Of a stretch of 64,000 nt of DNA, positions 40,221 through 48,830 are shown piece by piece. Within the stretch, counting starts at the first letter, position 1. Each line of letters begins with the position of its first letter. The translations under genes were made by a program, and so were the position numbers. The notes beneath the pieces are model-generated. The model was given only the letters and a program-made list of their open reading frames with translations. It did no database searches and was not told the origin of the DNA. The stretch is from Gp6-AA40 sp035711805 (GTDB lineage Bacteria; Acidobacteriota; Vicinamibacteria; Vicinamibacterales; UBA2999). The DNA lies in NCBI GenBank assembly GCA_035711805.1, contig DASTBV010000059.1, forward strand, positions 1 through 64,000, given 5' to 3'.

Positions 40221-41087
40221 ATGTCGTGGAAATCCGTGGTGGCCGCCGCCCTCCTCGGATTAGCACTCATTCACGCGCAGGCGTCACCACAACCGAATCA
40301 GCCGATTGCCTTTGAGATCGCGTCGGTCAAGCCGACAGTGAGTAGCGCCTTTACTGACCCAGGAAGTTCGAAGCCGGGCGGCCGATGGTCGGCGATCGAT
40401 ACCACGCTGATGACCTTCATTCGCACCGCCTACCCCGAGTACCGGTCTCCTGGACTCATCGTCGGTGGACCGCGTTGGATTAACGAGCGTAGGTTTGATA
40501 TCGAGGCGAAGGCGCCAATGCCCGCTCCGACGTCCGAACAGTACCGGCTGATGCTGCGCCAGCTCCTCAGGGATCGTTTCAATCTGAACGTGCGCGTCAC
40601 GCAGCAGCCGGCCGACGTTTACGTGCTGGTCGTGATGCGCGCAGACGGGCGCCTCGGTCCAGGATTGAAGCCCGCGTCGGCGGCGTGTGTCGCCGAATAC
40701 GAATCGGGGCGACTGAAGCCGCAGGTGGTGCCACCGCTCCAAATCGACAGCGCTCCGCAACCCAGGGCTCCGCAGCCATGCATGGCGGCCACGCATGAGC
40801 GCCGCAATCTGAGGCGCACTTTCGGTACGTGGTCCTTCGACGCGACGCTGGGGATGCTGCAGCTTCTGGTGGATCGGAAGATCGTCGATCGCACCGGCCT
40901 GAAAGGCTTCTACAACATCAACCTCGAGTACGACCAGCGAAGTACGCGGCCGCCAGACGGCGCAAATGATCTCGGCGTGTCGATCTTCACCGCCGTCCAA
41001 GAGCAGCTTGGCCTGCGGCTGGAGCGTCGTCGTGAGCCGACAGAAGTGCTGGTGATCGAATCTGCGGACATGCCTTCAGGAAACTAG
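40221..41087 (+). CDS. TIGR03435 family exported protein
   Basis: This is a 288-residue protein from the ATG at 40221, which gives a compact signal peptide ending HAQA. An ATG at 40191 adjacent to the repeat would add ten residues before it. It has AFEIASVKPTVSSAF, GLIVGGPRWINERRFDIEAK, MLRQLLRDRFNLNVRVTQQP, VDRTGLKGFYNINLEYDQRS, FTAVQEQLGLRLERRREPTE and LVIESADMPSGN. It is close to the paralogue at 38735. A large dispersed element starts about 10 bp after its stop. The role is unknown. Confidence 0.9.
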   Translation: MSWKSVVAAALLGLALIHAQASPQPNQPIAFEIASVKPTVSSAFTDPGSSKPGGRWSAIDTTLMTFIRTAYPEYRSPGLIVGGPRWINERRFDIEAKAPMPAPTSEQYRLMLRQLLRDRFNLNVRVTQQPADVYVLVVMRADGRLGPGLKPASAACVAEYESGRLKPQVVPPLQIDSAPQPRAPQPCMAATHERRNLRRTFGTWSFDATLGMLQLLVDRKIVDRTGLKGFYNINLEYDQRSTRPPDGANDLGVSIFTAVQEQLGLRLERRREPTEVLVIESADMPSGN

Positions 41088-41096
41088 CTCCCTTGA

Positions 41097-41234
41097 GTTG
41101 ACGGAAGTTCTTGCCAGCGGGTGGCGCCGGGAGGGGCATCCCCGACCCGCCCCGCAGGCGCACTCTCGTGGCCCGTGCACTTGCGCCGAGGACGGGTTGG
41201 GGAAACCCGGCGACAGGACCCGGGCCGCGTCAAC
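41097..41234 (-). repeat. Dispersed 137-bp element, copy B
   Basis: This is the reverse orientation of copy A. It starts GTTGACGGAAGTTCTTGCC and ends CGGGCCGCGTCAAC. The GGCGCCGGGAGGGGCATCCCC and GCACTTGCGCCGAGGACGGG blocks are kept. A GTAG-type hairpin follows 14 bp on. Confidence 0.85.
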
Positions 41235-41247
41235 TCACGTACCGCAG

Positions 41248-41271
41248 GTCCGCCTGAAGGCGGACACTACG
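41248..41271. repeat. GTAG-headed short hairpin repeat, copy 9
   Basis: GTCCGCCTGAAGGCGGACACTACG lies just beyond the 3' end of the convergent DUF6152 gene. Confidence 0.87.
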
Positions 41272-41281
41272 CTGGATCAGA

Positions 41282-41692
41282 TCAGAAATCGGCCGGCACC
41301 GGCAGCTTCGTACCATCCCAGTCCCTGACGATTCCGTCCTTCGTCTTGACGAATCCCAAGAGACACCCGCGTGAACCGTCGCGCAGCGGATGGCATCGGG
41401 CCTTGATGGCCTCGCCCGGTTTCAGGCTCTCGGCCGTGACGCCGACCCGCTCGAGTCCGATACGATTGGTTGCCTCGAGCGCCCACGTCTGCGGCTGACC
41501 GTTGGGCCCGCGCACGTCCAGGTACACCCACGAATGCGGGTTCAGCAGATGCACTTCCTTCACCGTGCCCTGCAGGTCGATGAAGTTGTCCCCGTAATTG
41601 CCGTGCGAGTGATGCGCGCTCGCGGCCGCCGTGAGCCACCACGCGCACAGCGCCGCGATACCCGCGATGAGTCGAACCTGCAGCCGCTTCAT
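41282..41692 (-). CDS. DUF6152 family exported protein
   Basis: This is a 136-residue protein. The ATG at 41692 has AAGGAAAT before it and gives a typical signal peptide (ending ASAHHS), so it is preferred to the longer frame from 41743. The mature start is HHSHGNYGDNF. It continues IDLQGTVKEVHLLNPHSWVYL, WALEATNRIGLERVGV and GEAIKARCHPLRDGSRGCLLG, with two cysteines. Unlike the other copies, it has no SIGRW gene next to it. The nearest upstream gene is the exported protein at 41753, 60 bp away on the same strand. The role is unknown. Confidence 0.83.
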   Translation of the reverse strand: MKRLQVRLIAGIAALCAWWLTAAASAHHSHGNYGDNFIDLQGTVKEVHLLNPHSWVYLDVRGPNGQPQTWALEATNRIGLERVGVTAESLKPGEAIKARCHPLRDGSRGCLLGFVKTKDGIVRDWDGTKLPVPADF

Positions 41693-41752
41693 ATTTCCTT
41701 TGAACGACGCGACCTGGAGCCACACGCCATCACGAACGTTCACCTGCCTCCC

Positions 41753-42457
41753 TCATTTCGCGGGAACGGCCGCGGGGCCGGCTCCCCGCCCGCGCGCAGG
41801 AGGCGGCGGCGGGTAATCGTTGTCGTAATAGTCGGAATAGCGGACGGTGTTGCCGTCCCTGTCGACAAACCCGAGCGACTGCTGGAAGAGCCCGGGCGGC
41901 GGATCGCCCTCGGGCACGGTACCTTCGGAAATGTACAGCCGGTTGTCGTGCATGTAGATCGCCACGAACGTGCGCGACCTGTCCGCATTGTTGGTGAGCT
42001 GCAGCTGGTGGCCTTCGATGAGGTCGATGAAGTTCCACATGTAGTGCGTGACCTTGGCGTCGCGCTGCATGATTTGCCACGATGCCCACACCAGCGCACC
42101 GCGGATGTCGGTCCTCCAGTAGCCGTATCCCACCGTCGCGCCGGCACCGAGACCGGTACACCGCTCGTCGGCAAACGGCGGACACTGCTTCGAGCGTTCG
42201 GTCAGCAGCTTCTCAATCGGCCGATAATCGACCACGGTCATTGAAAACCTCCGGCCGCCGCGCGTGACGCTGTAGACGTGCGCCGGAAGAGTGGCGCCGT
42301 ACTCCGACGTGAAGGTGGTGGTTGTCATCGCAGGCACGCCGGGAAAATTGACCCGGAACCCGTCGTCGCGGCTGATGAACTCGACCCATTCCTGCGCCAG
42401 CACGGGCGAGCCGAGCGAGGCGAGAAGCGCCAGGGACAGGAGTGACGTCGGGCGCAT
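41753..42457 (-). CDS. Exported protein of unknown function
   Basis: This is a 234-residue protein from the ATG at 42457 with GGAGG at the right spacing. The signal peptide is 1-22. The mature part begins EWVEFISRDDGFRVNFPGVP, a pattern common to exported proteins with a PsbP/MOG-like fold in soil bacteria, and continues TLPAHVYSVTRGGRRFSMTV. It ends in a proline-rich tail (NDYPPPPPARGRGAG). Two cysteines (QCPPFADERC) could form a disulfide. It is divergent from the AraC-type regulator at 42560 and upstream of a DUF6152 gene. No function can be assigned. Confidence 0.72.
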   Translation of the reverse strand: MRPTSLLSLALLASLGSPVLAQEWVEFISRDDGFRVNFPGVPAMTTTTFTSEYGATLPAHVYSVTRGGRRFSMTVVDYRPIEKLLTERSKQCPPFADERCTGLGAGATVGYGYWRTDIRGALVWASWQIMQRDAKVTHYMWNFIDLIEGHQLQLTNNADRSRTFVAIYMHDNRLYISEGTVPEGDPPPGLFQQSLGFVDRDGNTVRYSDYYDNDYPPPPPARGRGAGPAAVPAK

Positions 42458-42559
42458 GATGACCTCCGCGCCGGAAGGATAAGCCAGATAGCCGGCCCGC
42501 GTCGCAGAACCGCAAGAAACATCAAGTCGGTGCCGGGCCCGCAGGTAATATCCCTCCGG

Positions 42560-43459
42560 ATGCCGTCCCATCAGGAGATCCTGCAGCTCCTTCGCTCGGT
42601 GCGCGACGCGAGTACCGACGTCCCGCTCGACGCGCTGGCGGCCAGAGCCGGATGGTCGCCATTTCACTTTCACCGCGCCTTTCGCAAGATCGTCGGCGAG
42701 ACGCCGAAGCAGTACATCCTGCGTCTGAGGCTCGAACGGGCGGCGGCGAGATTGGCAACGCGGTCGGAGCCGATCGTCCGCATCGCCGCCGATGCAGGCT
42801 TCGCCAGCCATGAAGTGTTCACCCGTGCGTTCCGGCGGCAGTTTGGCGTCACCCCATCGGCGTACAGGCGTGATGCATCACATGGTGCGTCACCCGCAAC
42901 CAACGTCCGTCATGTAGCACTCGCGGACACCACCGGGCCGTGCGTAGGCCTCTATCACCTTCACGTCGAGCAACCTCGGAGAGTATCGATGTCCATGTTG
43001 TCGATTGAGCGGCGGGAGCTGACCCCCGCACACGTCCTGATCGTCCGCGCGCGCTGCGCTCGCCACGAGCTGGCAAAGACGATGGCCGAATGCTTCGGCA
43101 AGGCGTTTCCGTATGCCATGCGGAGCGGCGTGCCGCTGGCCGGGCGCCCGTTCACGCGCTACCTGTCCACTGGTCCTGGCCTGTTCACGATTGAGTCCGG
43201 GTGCGTGCTGGCCGCGGCGGCGGCCGGCATGGACGACGTCGAAGCGGCAACGCTTCCGGGCGGGCCGGCGGCGGTCGCGATGCACGGCGGCTCGTACGAC
43301 ACGCTCAGCGAGACGTATGCGGAGATGGAGCGGTGGATGGAAAAGAACGGCCTGCGACCGGGGGGCGCACCGTGGGAGTCGTACATCACCGATCCCGCAG
43401 ACCACCCGGATCCCGCAAACTGGCGAACCGAAGTCTATTGGCCACTGGGAGACCGCTGA
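42560..43459 (+). CDS. AraC-family regulator with GyrI-like effector domain
   Basis: This is a 299-residue protein from the ATG at 42560. The two AraC helix-turn-helix motifs are in residues 5-105 (LDALAARAGWSPFHFHRAFR and IAADAGFASHEVFTRAFRRQ, ending FGVTPSAYRR). A GyrI/Rob-like small-molecule binding domain follows (about 150-299: ERRELTPAHVLIVRARC ... GPAAVAMHGGSYDTLSETYA). It is cytoplasmic. Regulators of this type respond to lipophilic or cationic compounds. The next gene, a small membrane protein, starts one base after its stop codon and is the first candidate target. The divergent gene at 42457 is another. Confidence 0.9.
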   Translation: MPSHQEILQLLRSVRDASTDVPLDALAARAGWSPFHFHRAFRKIVGETPKQYILRLRLERAAARLATRSEPIVRIAADAGFASHEVFTRAFRRQFGVTPSAYRRDASHGASPATNVRHVALADTTGPCVGLYHLHVEQPRRVSMSMLSIERRELTPAHVLIVRARCARHELAKTMAECFGKAFPYAMRSGVPLAGRPFTRYLSTGPGLFTIESGCVLAAAAAGMDDVEAATLPGGPAAVAMHGGSYDTLSETYAEMERWMEKNGLRPGGAPWESYITDPADHPDPANWRTEVYWPLGDR

Positions 43460-43840
43460 ATGGCGCTGCTCCGGGGCGCGCTGGCGGTCCTGGCCGGCAT
43501 CGGAGTTTTCACGCTCGGCCTGTTCGGAATCGATTCAGTCGGCACGGCGATCGTCGGCGCCGAGCCGGAATGGATCAACCGCAGCACCACCACACAAGTG
43601 ATGTGGGCGTTTGGGAACGCCATCAGCATGATCGCTGGCGGCTATGTGGCAGCCTGGCTCGCCCCGGGTGCACGCGTCGCGCACGCGGTAATCGTCGGCA
43701 CGATCCAGACCGGTCTCACACTCGCTGCATTCCTCACGCTGAGAAATACCGCGACGCCTACATGGTTGTGGGTTACGGGCATGGTCTTGACCGTCCCGTC
43801 CGCCTGGCTTGGCGGCCGGCTCAGAGAGGTGTCTCGATGA
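43460..43840 (+). CDS. Small four-helix membrane protein
   Basis: This is a 126-residue protein whose ATG follows the regulator stop codon directly. It has four predicted membrane helices (about 5-27, 48-68, 72-95 and 103-122) and short loops. No charged pore motif or known transporter signature is visible. Being the partner of an AraC/GyrI-type regulator, it may be involved in a drug or envelope response, which is only an inference. The end of the gene runs into a TCGAACG-type repeat. Confidence 0.7.
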   Translation: MALLRGALAVLAGIGVFTLGLFGIDSVGTAIVGAEPEWINRSTTTQVMWAFGNAISMIAGGYVAAWLAPGARVAHAVIVGTIQTGLTLAAFLTLRNTATPTWLWVTGMVLTVPSAWLGGRLREVSR

Positions 43841-43841
43841 A

Positions 43842-43870
43842 TTCGAACGCCTCGAACGCCTCGAACGACT
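43842..43870. repeat. TCGAACGCC short tandem repeat
   Basis: Three units of TCGAACG(C/A)C stand between the convergent genes ending at 43840 and 43869. This is the shortest copy of the family also seen at 6526 and 31915. Confidence 0.75.
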
Positions 43871-44708
43871 ATTTCGGCGCGACAAGATGCTGCGACGACT
43901 GCTCGTTCTCGTTGCAGATGAACTCGATCAGCTCGCCGTCCGGATACAACCGCCAGTTCACGCGGACCGTTACCGGCTTCGTGTAGAACGTCGGATCGTC
44001 AACGGTGACGTCGATTTCGATCCGGCCGTAGTTCACGCGGCGGAAGCGCTCGGTGATCTTCGAGGTGCTGCCGAACGGCGTGCCATTCACATCCAGCCAG
44101 CCGTCGTCTCGAAGGCCGGTCGTCTCGACGACGAGCTCGTCGCCGTTCCAGCGGCCGACCGAGTAGCCGTACCAGAACGGATTCGGGTCGTTGGCCGGCA
44201 GCGTCCGGCCGTCCGTGAAGAGCCAGCGGAGGCCGTAGTTCGCCTCGTACGCAATCACCACGACGTCCTTCGTATGAACGATCTTCCGCGGCTGCGAATG
44301 CGTATGCAGCTGCATGAAGCCCATCGGCAGACAATGCGCATCGGGGTTGTCCATACTGTTGCGCGACATGCGGGACTTCTTCAGCGCTGCGGCAGCCGGC
44401 GTCAGCGGCAGGCCTTCCTTGATGTTGCGTCCGATGTCGACGAAGGTCGCGACGGGGGGACCGTCGTTTTTCAGCGAGGGAAGAAAGGGACCGCCGAGTC
44501 TTCCGCTGGGTGGAATCCGGCTCTCCCACACGCCCGAAAAGTCCGGTTTGCCGTTCGGCAGTCGCGGCGCCGGCGCGTCGAGGTTCGGCCGGCCATCGGC
44601 TCCGCGTGGCACATCCGGTGGAATAAACAGCGGCCACTGCGCCGACACGTTGACCACCGCAACGATCACCAGGACACCCAGCACGCACGCAGAACGGGCT
44701 ATCGCCAT
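43869..44708 (-). CDS. SIGRW-family exported protein (paralogue 6)
   Basis: This is a 279-residue protein with a signal peptide (1-about 23). It has ADGRPNLDAPAPRLPNGKPD, SGVWESRIPP, LRWLFTDGRTLPANDPNPFW, YSVGRWNGDELVVETTGLRD and a C-terminal FICNENEQSS. It belongs with paralogues 4 and 5 by its motif order. Its start overlaps the end of the membrane protein gene at 44699 by 10 bp on the same strand, so it may be the last gene of that operon. No DUF6152 gene is adjacent. The function is unknown. Confidence 0.77.
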   Translation of the reverse strand: MAIARSACVLGVLVIVAVVNVSAQWPLFIPPDVPRGADGRPNLDAPAPRLPNGKPDFSGVWESRIPPSGRLGGPFLPSLKNDGPPVATFVDIGRNIKEGLPLTPAAAALKKSRMSRNSMDNPDAHCLPMGFMQLHTHSQPRKIVHTKDVVVIAYEANYGLRWLFTDGRTLPANDPNPFWYGYSVGRWNGDELVVETTGLRDDGWLDVNGTPFGSTSKITERFRRVNYGRIEIDVTVDDPTFYTKPVTVRVNWRLYPDGELIEFICNENEQSSQHLVAPK

Positions 44709-46603
44709 CCAGCAGACTGTAGCGCAGTCCGGCTTCGGCGTTCTGCGATCAGCCAGATGACGAGCGTCAGCACGGACACTCCCGCGCCCAACCAGAAGGA
44801 CCGCATGTCGACGCGCAGCTCGATGCGATGCTGCCCGGCGGACACCGGCACGCCAGTAAACGCCAGGTTGACCTTCAGGCGCCCGATCCGCCGGCCGTCA
44901 ACCCATCCACGCCTGTCGCGATAATACGTTTCACTGAAAAAAACGATGCCGTCTTGAGGGGCAGTGACCTCCACGATCATGCCGCCGTCGAACCGATCCT
45001 GGTCGTGCACGGTGACGGGGACCGGCGGGCCGCATCCGCCGGCGCCGAGCAGCTGCTCGGACTTCGGCTCGACGAATGCGGGCATGGCTGCCGGCGAGTG
45101 TCTGAGCATCCGGTTGGGGCGGTCGATCCCTTGCGTGTCTTCGACGAGGGGATGGTCGACGATCGCCGCCACGTTCGCTGGAGAGCGGTCGACCAGGTTG
45201 TATTCCCACGTGCGATCGGCGATGTCGCGGTGCGGCGCCAGCCGCAGCTCTGATTCCGCGCGCGCCCTGTCGGCGTCGGCGATTCCGAACGGCCATCGGA
45301 CGTTGATGATGAGATGCGGCTGCAGCGCGAGGTTCGCGTCGTAGCTGCTGTGCCGAAGGCGGTACTCCAGCTCGTTCCGTCCGACCGGCTGCGGCGCGCA
45401 GGTCCAGAACGCACGCGGCGCCGGAACGAGACTGCGATAGATGCCGATGCCGTTGTGTGCGCTGATCAACGACCATCGCTGGCCGTTCGGCGGATCGCAC
45501 GCGACGAGATACTCGACGCCCAGCAGCGCCAGCAGATCCATGCGGATCGGCCCGCTCGCCGCTTCCGGTATGCCTTCGAAGGTCGGCCGCGGCCGCTCCG
45601 TGGGCCCGCGTACCAGGTGCGAGAACCGGGCGTAATCAGCGCGGAAGACCCCTCCGGATCCACCCACGCCGGGAATGCCCAACGCGACGAAATCGCCGCC
45701 GTCTATCGCGCGATCGCAGGTCGAGAGGACCCGTCCACCCCCTGCGAGTGAACGCAGCGCTGCCGCAAGTGCGGGATGAGGCGGGGTTCGCCCGGTTCCC
45801 ACGGGGGTCGGCGACGGCACGTCGGCGGACAGATCGCCACCTGTCGTCATCCGGAACCGAGCCGTCGGCACGATCTGCGCTGCCGTGAGGCCGACCGCCA
45901 GAGCGGCAAGCACGATCGGCTGAACGAGCAGATGCCGCCGATGCTCGGCGCGATTCGGCTGCCAGATCGCCGCGAACAGATAGGAGCCGGCGACAGTCGC
46001 CAGCACGTAAGTCGGCTTCAACGCGGACGCAAGCACGCTGAGCGCGACCACCACGACCAGACCGGGATGCGGCAGCCACCTGGTCAACTCCGCCGAACGG
46101 AGCGAAAACACGGCAATCAGTGGAAGCCACGCCAACCCATAGACGTCGAGCGGCGAGTCACGCACTTCGAACGGGACGAAGAGGCGGCCGCCGATAACCG
46201 CACCGCTGGCCAGCGCCGACACGGATCGGCGGGCGCCAAGGGCGCGCGCGGCAAAATACGTCCCGGCTCCAGCCAACCACGTGTGCAGCGCAAGGCTGAG
46301 CGGAAAAAAGAGGGTCAGCGGCAGGAACCGCAGCAGCATGTGCGGTGGGTACAGCGAGAGCGTCTCGGCATTCGCGAGGTGCGGGCGGCCTCCGAATTGA
46401 TACGGGTTCCACAGCGGCAGCGTCCCCTCGGTCCATGCCGCCCGATTCACGATTTCCCAGTTCATCGCGATGCGGGCGAACGCTCCAGGCGCCGCGGCAC
46501 GCTCGGTCTCGTAGCGGACGGGAATCAGGACGACCAGCAGCAGGACCGTCAGAAGGACAACGTCGCGTGCGGTGATCGTCCGGATCGCGGACGTGCTCGT
46601 CAC
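44699..46603 (-). CDS. Large polytopic membrane protein, YfhO-like
   Basis: This is a 634-residue protein from the GTG at 46603, which overlaps the stop of the upstream gene (GTGA). The frame further upstream is a shadow. An N-terminal helix is followed by ENRAAWTEGTLPLWNPYQFG-like sequence, the usual first loop of YfhO-type proteins, and about eight membrane helices. A large outside domain ends SETYYRDRRGWVDGRRIGRL then VPVSAGQHRIELRVDMRSFW and a final helix. This C-terminal pattern is typical of YfhO, linked in Gram-positives to glycosylation of wall polymers. Here it may be a GT-C-type or accessory protein. The operon with another membrane protein supports a role in glycan handling. Confidence 0.75.
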   Translation of the reverse strand: MTSTSAIRTITARDVVLLTVLLLVVLIPVRYETERAAAPGAFARIAMNWEIVNRAAWTEGTLPLWNPYQFGGRPHLANAETLSLYPPHMLLRFLPLTLFFPLSLALHTWLAGAGTYFAARALGARRSVSALASGAVIGGRLFVPFEVRDSPLDVYGLAWLPLIAVFSLRSAELTRWLPHPGLVVVVALSVLASALKPTYVLATVAGSYLFAAIWQPNRAEHRRHLLVQPIVLAALAVGLTAAQIVPTARFRMTTGGDLSADVPSPTPVGTGRTPPHPALAAALRSLAGGGRVLSTCDRAIDGGDFVALGIPGVGGSGGVFRADYARFSHLVRGPTERPRPTFEGIPEAASGPIRMDLLALLGVEYLVACDPPNGQRWSLISAHNGIGIYRSLVPAPRAFWTCAPQPVGRNELEYRLRHSSYDANLALQPHLIINVRWPFGIADADRARAESELRLAPHRDIADRTWEYNLVDRSPANVAAIVDHPLVEDTQGIDRPNRMLRHSPAAMPAFVEPKSEQLLGAGGCGPPVPVTVHDQDRFDGGMIVEVTAPQDGIVFFSETYYRDRRGWVDGRRIGRLKVNLAFTGVPVSAGQHRIELRVDMRSFWLGAGVSVLTLVIWLIAERRSRTALQSAGWR

Positions 46604-47805
46604 GACGACGATGCCTGCTCGTGCAGGCGCGGGCGCAAAGGCCGGATCAACAGCAAGGCGATAAGGAGCAGCGACAGCGTGGTCAGCCGCACGCCCCACA
46701 GCGCCAGGAACTGCCATGGGGGCGGGGTGTCGGAGATGATCCCATAGAGCGGGAACCAGTCCTGGAAGTACAGGTCCTGGTCCATGCGCTGGAACGGCCG
46801 CTGGGTGATGACCGTCACGAAGGTGACTGCCGCCGCGATCAGGGTTTCGGGAAGAGGCACTCGCTCGGAGTACTGTGCGAAAAGGATCAGAGTAACGGGA
46901 AGCGCAAAGACGAGATAGCGCCAGACATCCAGATTGCCAAGCGCCGTGAGAGCCACGATCAGCAGCAGGTAGCTCGCCAGTTCCGGTTGCTCCCGCAGCC
47001 GGCGCCCGCACCAACGGGGTTGAAGAACCAGGAGTGCGCTGATGCCACCGAAGACGGTGACCGTGAAGTAGGCAAACGCCCCGAGGAACGCCGGGTGGCG
47101 CCAGAGCGCGATGTTGCCGAGCGCGTCGTTCGCAGAGAGCACGCCTTCGGAGTAGGTGTACCAGCGCACCCAGAGGCCGACGGCCACGCCGGGCAGATAC
47201 CATGCCGAGTCAGGCCACAGACGGCCGCGGCGGAACGAGCGATGCAGGCCGCACAGCACGACGACGATCCCGAACTCGCGCGAGGCCATGGCCAGCATGC
47301 CCGCGACGCCGGCGAGCGCGTGGCGATCGGTCATCACGAAGTAGACGCCCGCCGTCACCAGCGCCAGCACGCCGAGGTCGATCTGCACCGGGTAGTAGGC
47401 GAACATCTTCGACGTCGCAACACACAGCGCCAGGTTGGCCACGACCAGCGCTTTGACGCGCATGCGAGCGCCGTACGCGTCGAGGATCAGGACACTGAAC
47501 AGATACAGCGTGAACGCATACAGCACGTTCATCACCTGGAAGCTTGGAATGACGTCGAGCCCGAGCGCGTGCGGGACGCGAGTCAACACCGGCAGCAGCG
47601 GCCGTGTGCGCGTGATCTCCGAGGCGTGGTCCAACCCCTCCGCCATCAGTCTCGCGTAGCCGCGACCGTCCCATCCGAGGCCGTCGCCCGCGACAATCCG
47701 TCCGGACGTCATGACAGCCATCTGGAAGATGAGCACTCCGGCTGCCGCCAGGCCTGCGTGCGCGAAGAGGCGGCTGCCGACTGTCGAATCTGAACGAGCG
47801 TTCAT
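46600..47805 (-). CDS. Polytopic membrane protein, possibly GT-C-type
   Basis: This is a 401-residue protein from the ATG at 47805; a GTG three codons upstream is an alternative. About ten membrane helices are seen. After the first there is a loop with GRIVAGDGLGWDGRGYARLM, where an acidic-aromatic pair (GWDGRGYA) resembles the first outer loop of GT-C glycosyltransferases. It has no close named family that I recognise. The next gene (YfhO-like) overlaps its stop by 4 bp, so the pair is probably translated together. Topology is clear; enzymatic activity is only suggested. Confidence 0.7.
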   Translation of the reverse strand: MNARSDSTVGSRLFAHAGLAAAGVLIFQMAVMTSGRIVAGDGLGWDGRGYARLMAEGLDHASEITRTRPLLPVLTRVPHALGLDVIPSFQVMNVLYAFTLYLFSVLILDAYGARMRVKALVVANLALCVATSKMFAYYPVQIDLGVLALVTAGVYFVMTDRHALAGVAGMLAMASREFGIVVVLCGLHRSFRRGRLWPDSAWYLPGVAVGLWVRWYTYSEGVLSANDALGNIALWRHPAFLGAFAYFTVTVFGGISALLVLQPRWCGRRLREQPELASYLLLIVALTALGNLDVWRYLVFALPVTLILFAQYSERVPLPETLIAAAVTFVTVITQRPFQRMDQDLYFQDWFPLYGIISDTPPPWQFLALWGVRLTTLSLLLIALLLIRPLRPRLHEQASSS

Positions 47806-47864
47806 CGACTGCACCGCCCCGGGCGTGGTCGAGGGGGGCGGTTCAAGACTATCATCGACCGCTC

Positions 47865-48806
47865 ATGCCGACGTCGAGCGACCTGGCCGACAGGTATCGC
47901 GGCGCACTGCTCGGACTTGCTGTCGGTGACGCCCTCGGCACGACGCTGGAGTTCGCGGCGCGCGACACGCGGCTGCCGGTGACCGGCATGACGGGCGGCG
48001 GGCCGTTCTACCTGACGCCGGGCCAGTGGACGGATGACACCTCGATGGCGGTGTGCCTGGCGGAGAGCCTCATCGAGTGCGACGTGTTCGATCCCGCGGA
48101 TCAGATGCGGCGATACCTCCGCTGGCTGCGCCATGGGTACAACAGCAGCACCGGCGAATGTTTCGATATCGGCCGGACGACTCGCGACGCCCTTGACCGC
48201 TTTGAGCGTCAGGGTATTGCGTATGCCGGAAGCGGCAGTCCGGCAACGGCGGGAAACGGATCGCTGATGCGACTCGCCCCAGTCGCGCTCAGATATCGCC
48301 CCGACCTGGCTGAGGTGGTTGCGCGAGCGGCGGACAGTTCGCGGACAACGCACGCAGCGGCAGAGGCTGTGGACGGGTGCCGTTACTTCGCCGCGCTGCT
48401 CGTGGCGGCGTTGTCCGGCGACTCGCGCGACCAATTGCTCGGCCCTGATGTGTGCCTCCCGTCCTTCCAGGGAGTCGCGTCGCTTTCCCCCGCCATCGCT
48501 GTGGTTGCTGCCGGCTCGTTCAAGGAGAAAGAGCGGCCTCAGATCTCGTCGAGCGGCTATGTCGTGCACACGCTCGAAGCGGCTCTCTGGTCGTTTTTCC
48601 GCTCGCGCTCGTTCCGCGACGGCGCGCTGCTTGCCGTCAATCTTGCCGGCGACGCCGACACGGTTGGCGCCGTCTACGGCCAGTTGGCCGGCGCCTTTTA
48701 CGGTGCGCGGGCGATTCCGGCGGAGTGGCTCGCACCGTTGACGCGGCGCGATTACATCGCGACGCTTGCCGATCGTCTGCTCGAAAAAGCCACGAGCGCC
48801 TCATAG
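47865..48806 (+). CDS. ADP-ribosylglycohydrolase family protein
   Basis: This is a 313-residue cytoplasmic protein. The DraG-type motifs are present: YRGALLGLAVGDALGTTLEF near 12-31, PGQWTDDTSMAVCLAESL near 52 (metal-binding Asp pair), GYNSSTGECFDIGRTT, AGNGSLMRLAPVAL and late NLAGDADTVGAVYGQLAGA near 268 (second metal site). It should remove ADP-ribose from a protein or small molecule using two metal ions. The target is unknown. No ADP-ribosyltransferase gene is nearby, so a DraT/DraG system or a toxin pair is not supported. The next gene is benzoylformate decarboxylase, 24 bp on. Confidence 0.92.
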   Translation: MPTSSDLADRYRGALLGLAVGDALGTTLEFAARDTRLPVTGMTGGGPFYLTPGQWTDDTSMAVCLAESLIECDVFDPADQMRRYLRWLRHGYNSSTGECFDIGRTTRDALDRFERQGIAYAGSGSPATAGNGSLMRLAPVALRYRPDLAEVVARAADSSRTTHAAAEAVDGCRYFAALLVAALSGDSRDQLLGPDVCLPSFQGVASLSPAIAVVAAGSFKEKERPQISSSGYVVHTLEAALWSFFRSRSFRDGALLAVNLAGDADTVGAVYGQLAGAFYGARAIPAEWLAPLTRRDYIATLADRLLEKATSAS

Positions 48807-48830
48807 AAACGCGGAGAGACGAACTGCATT

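Noticed and set aside
47865..48806. ADP-ribosylglycohydrolase as an antitoxin of a DarTG or DraT/DraG-like system
   Set aside because: No ADP-ribosyltransferase gene is adjacent; its neighbours are a membrane protein and benzoylformate decarboxylase.
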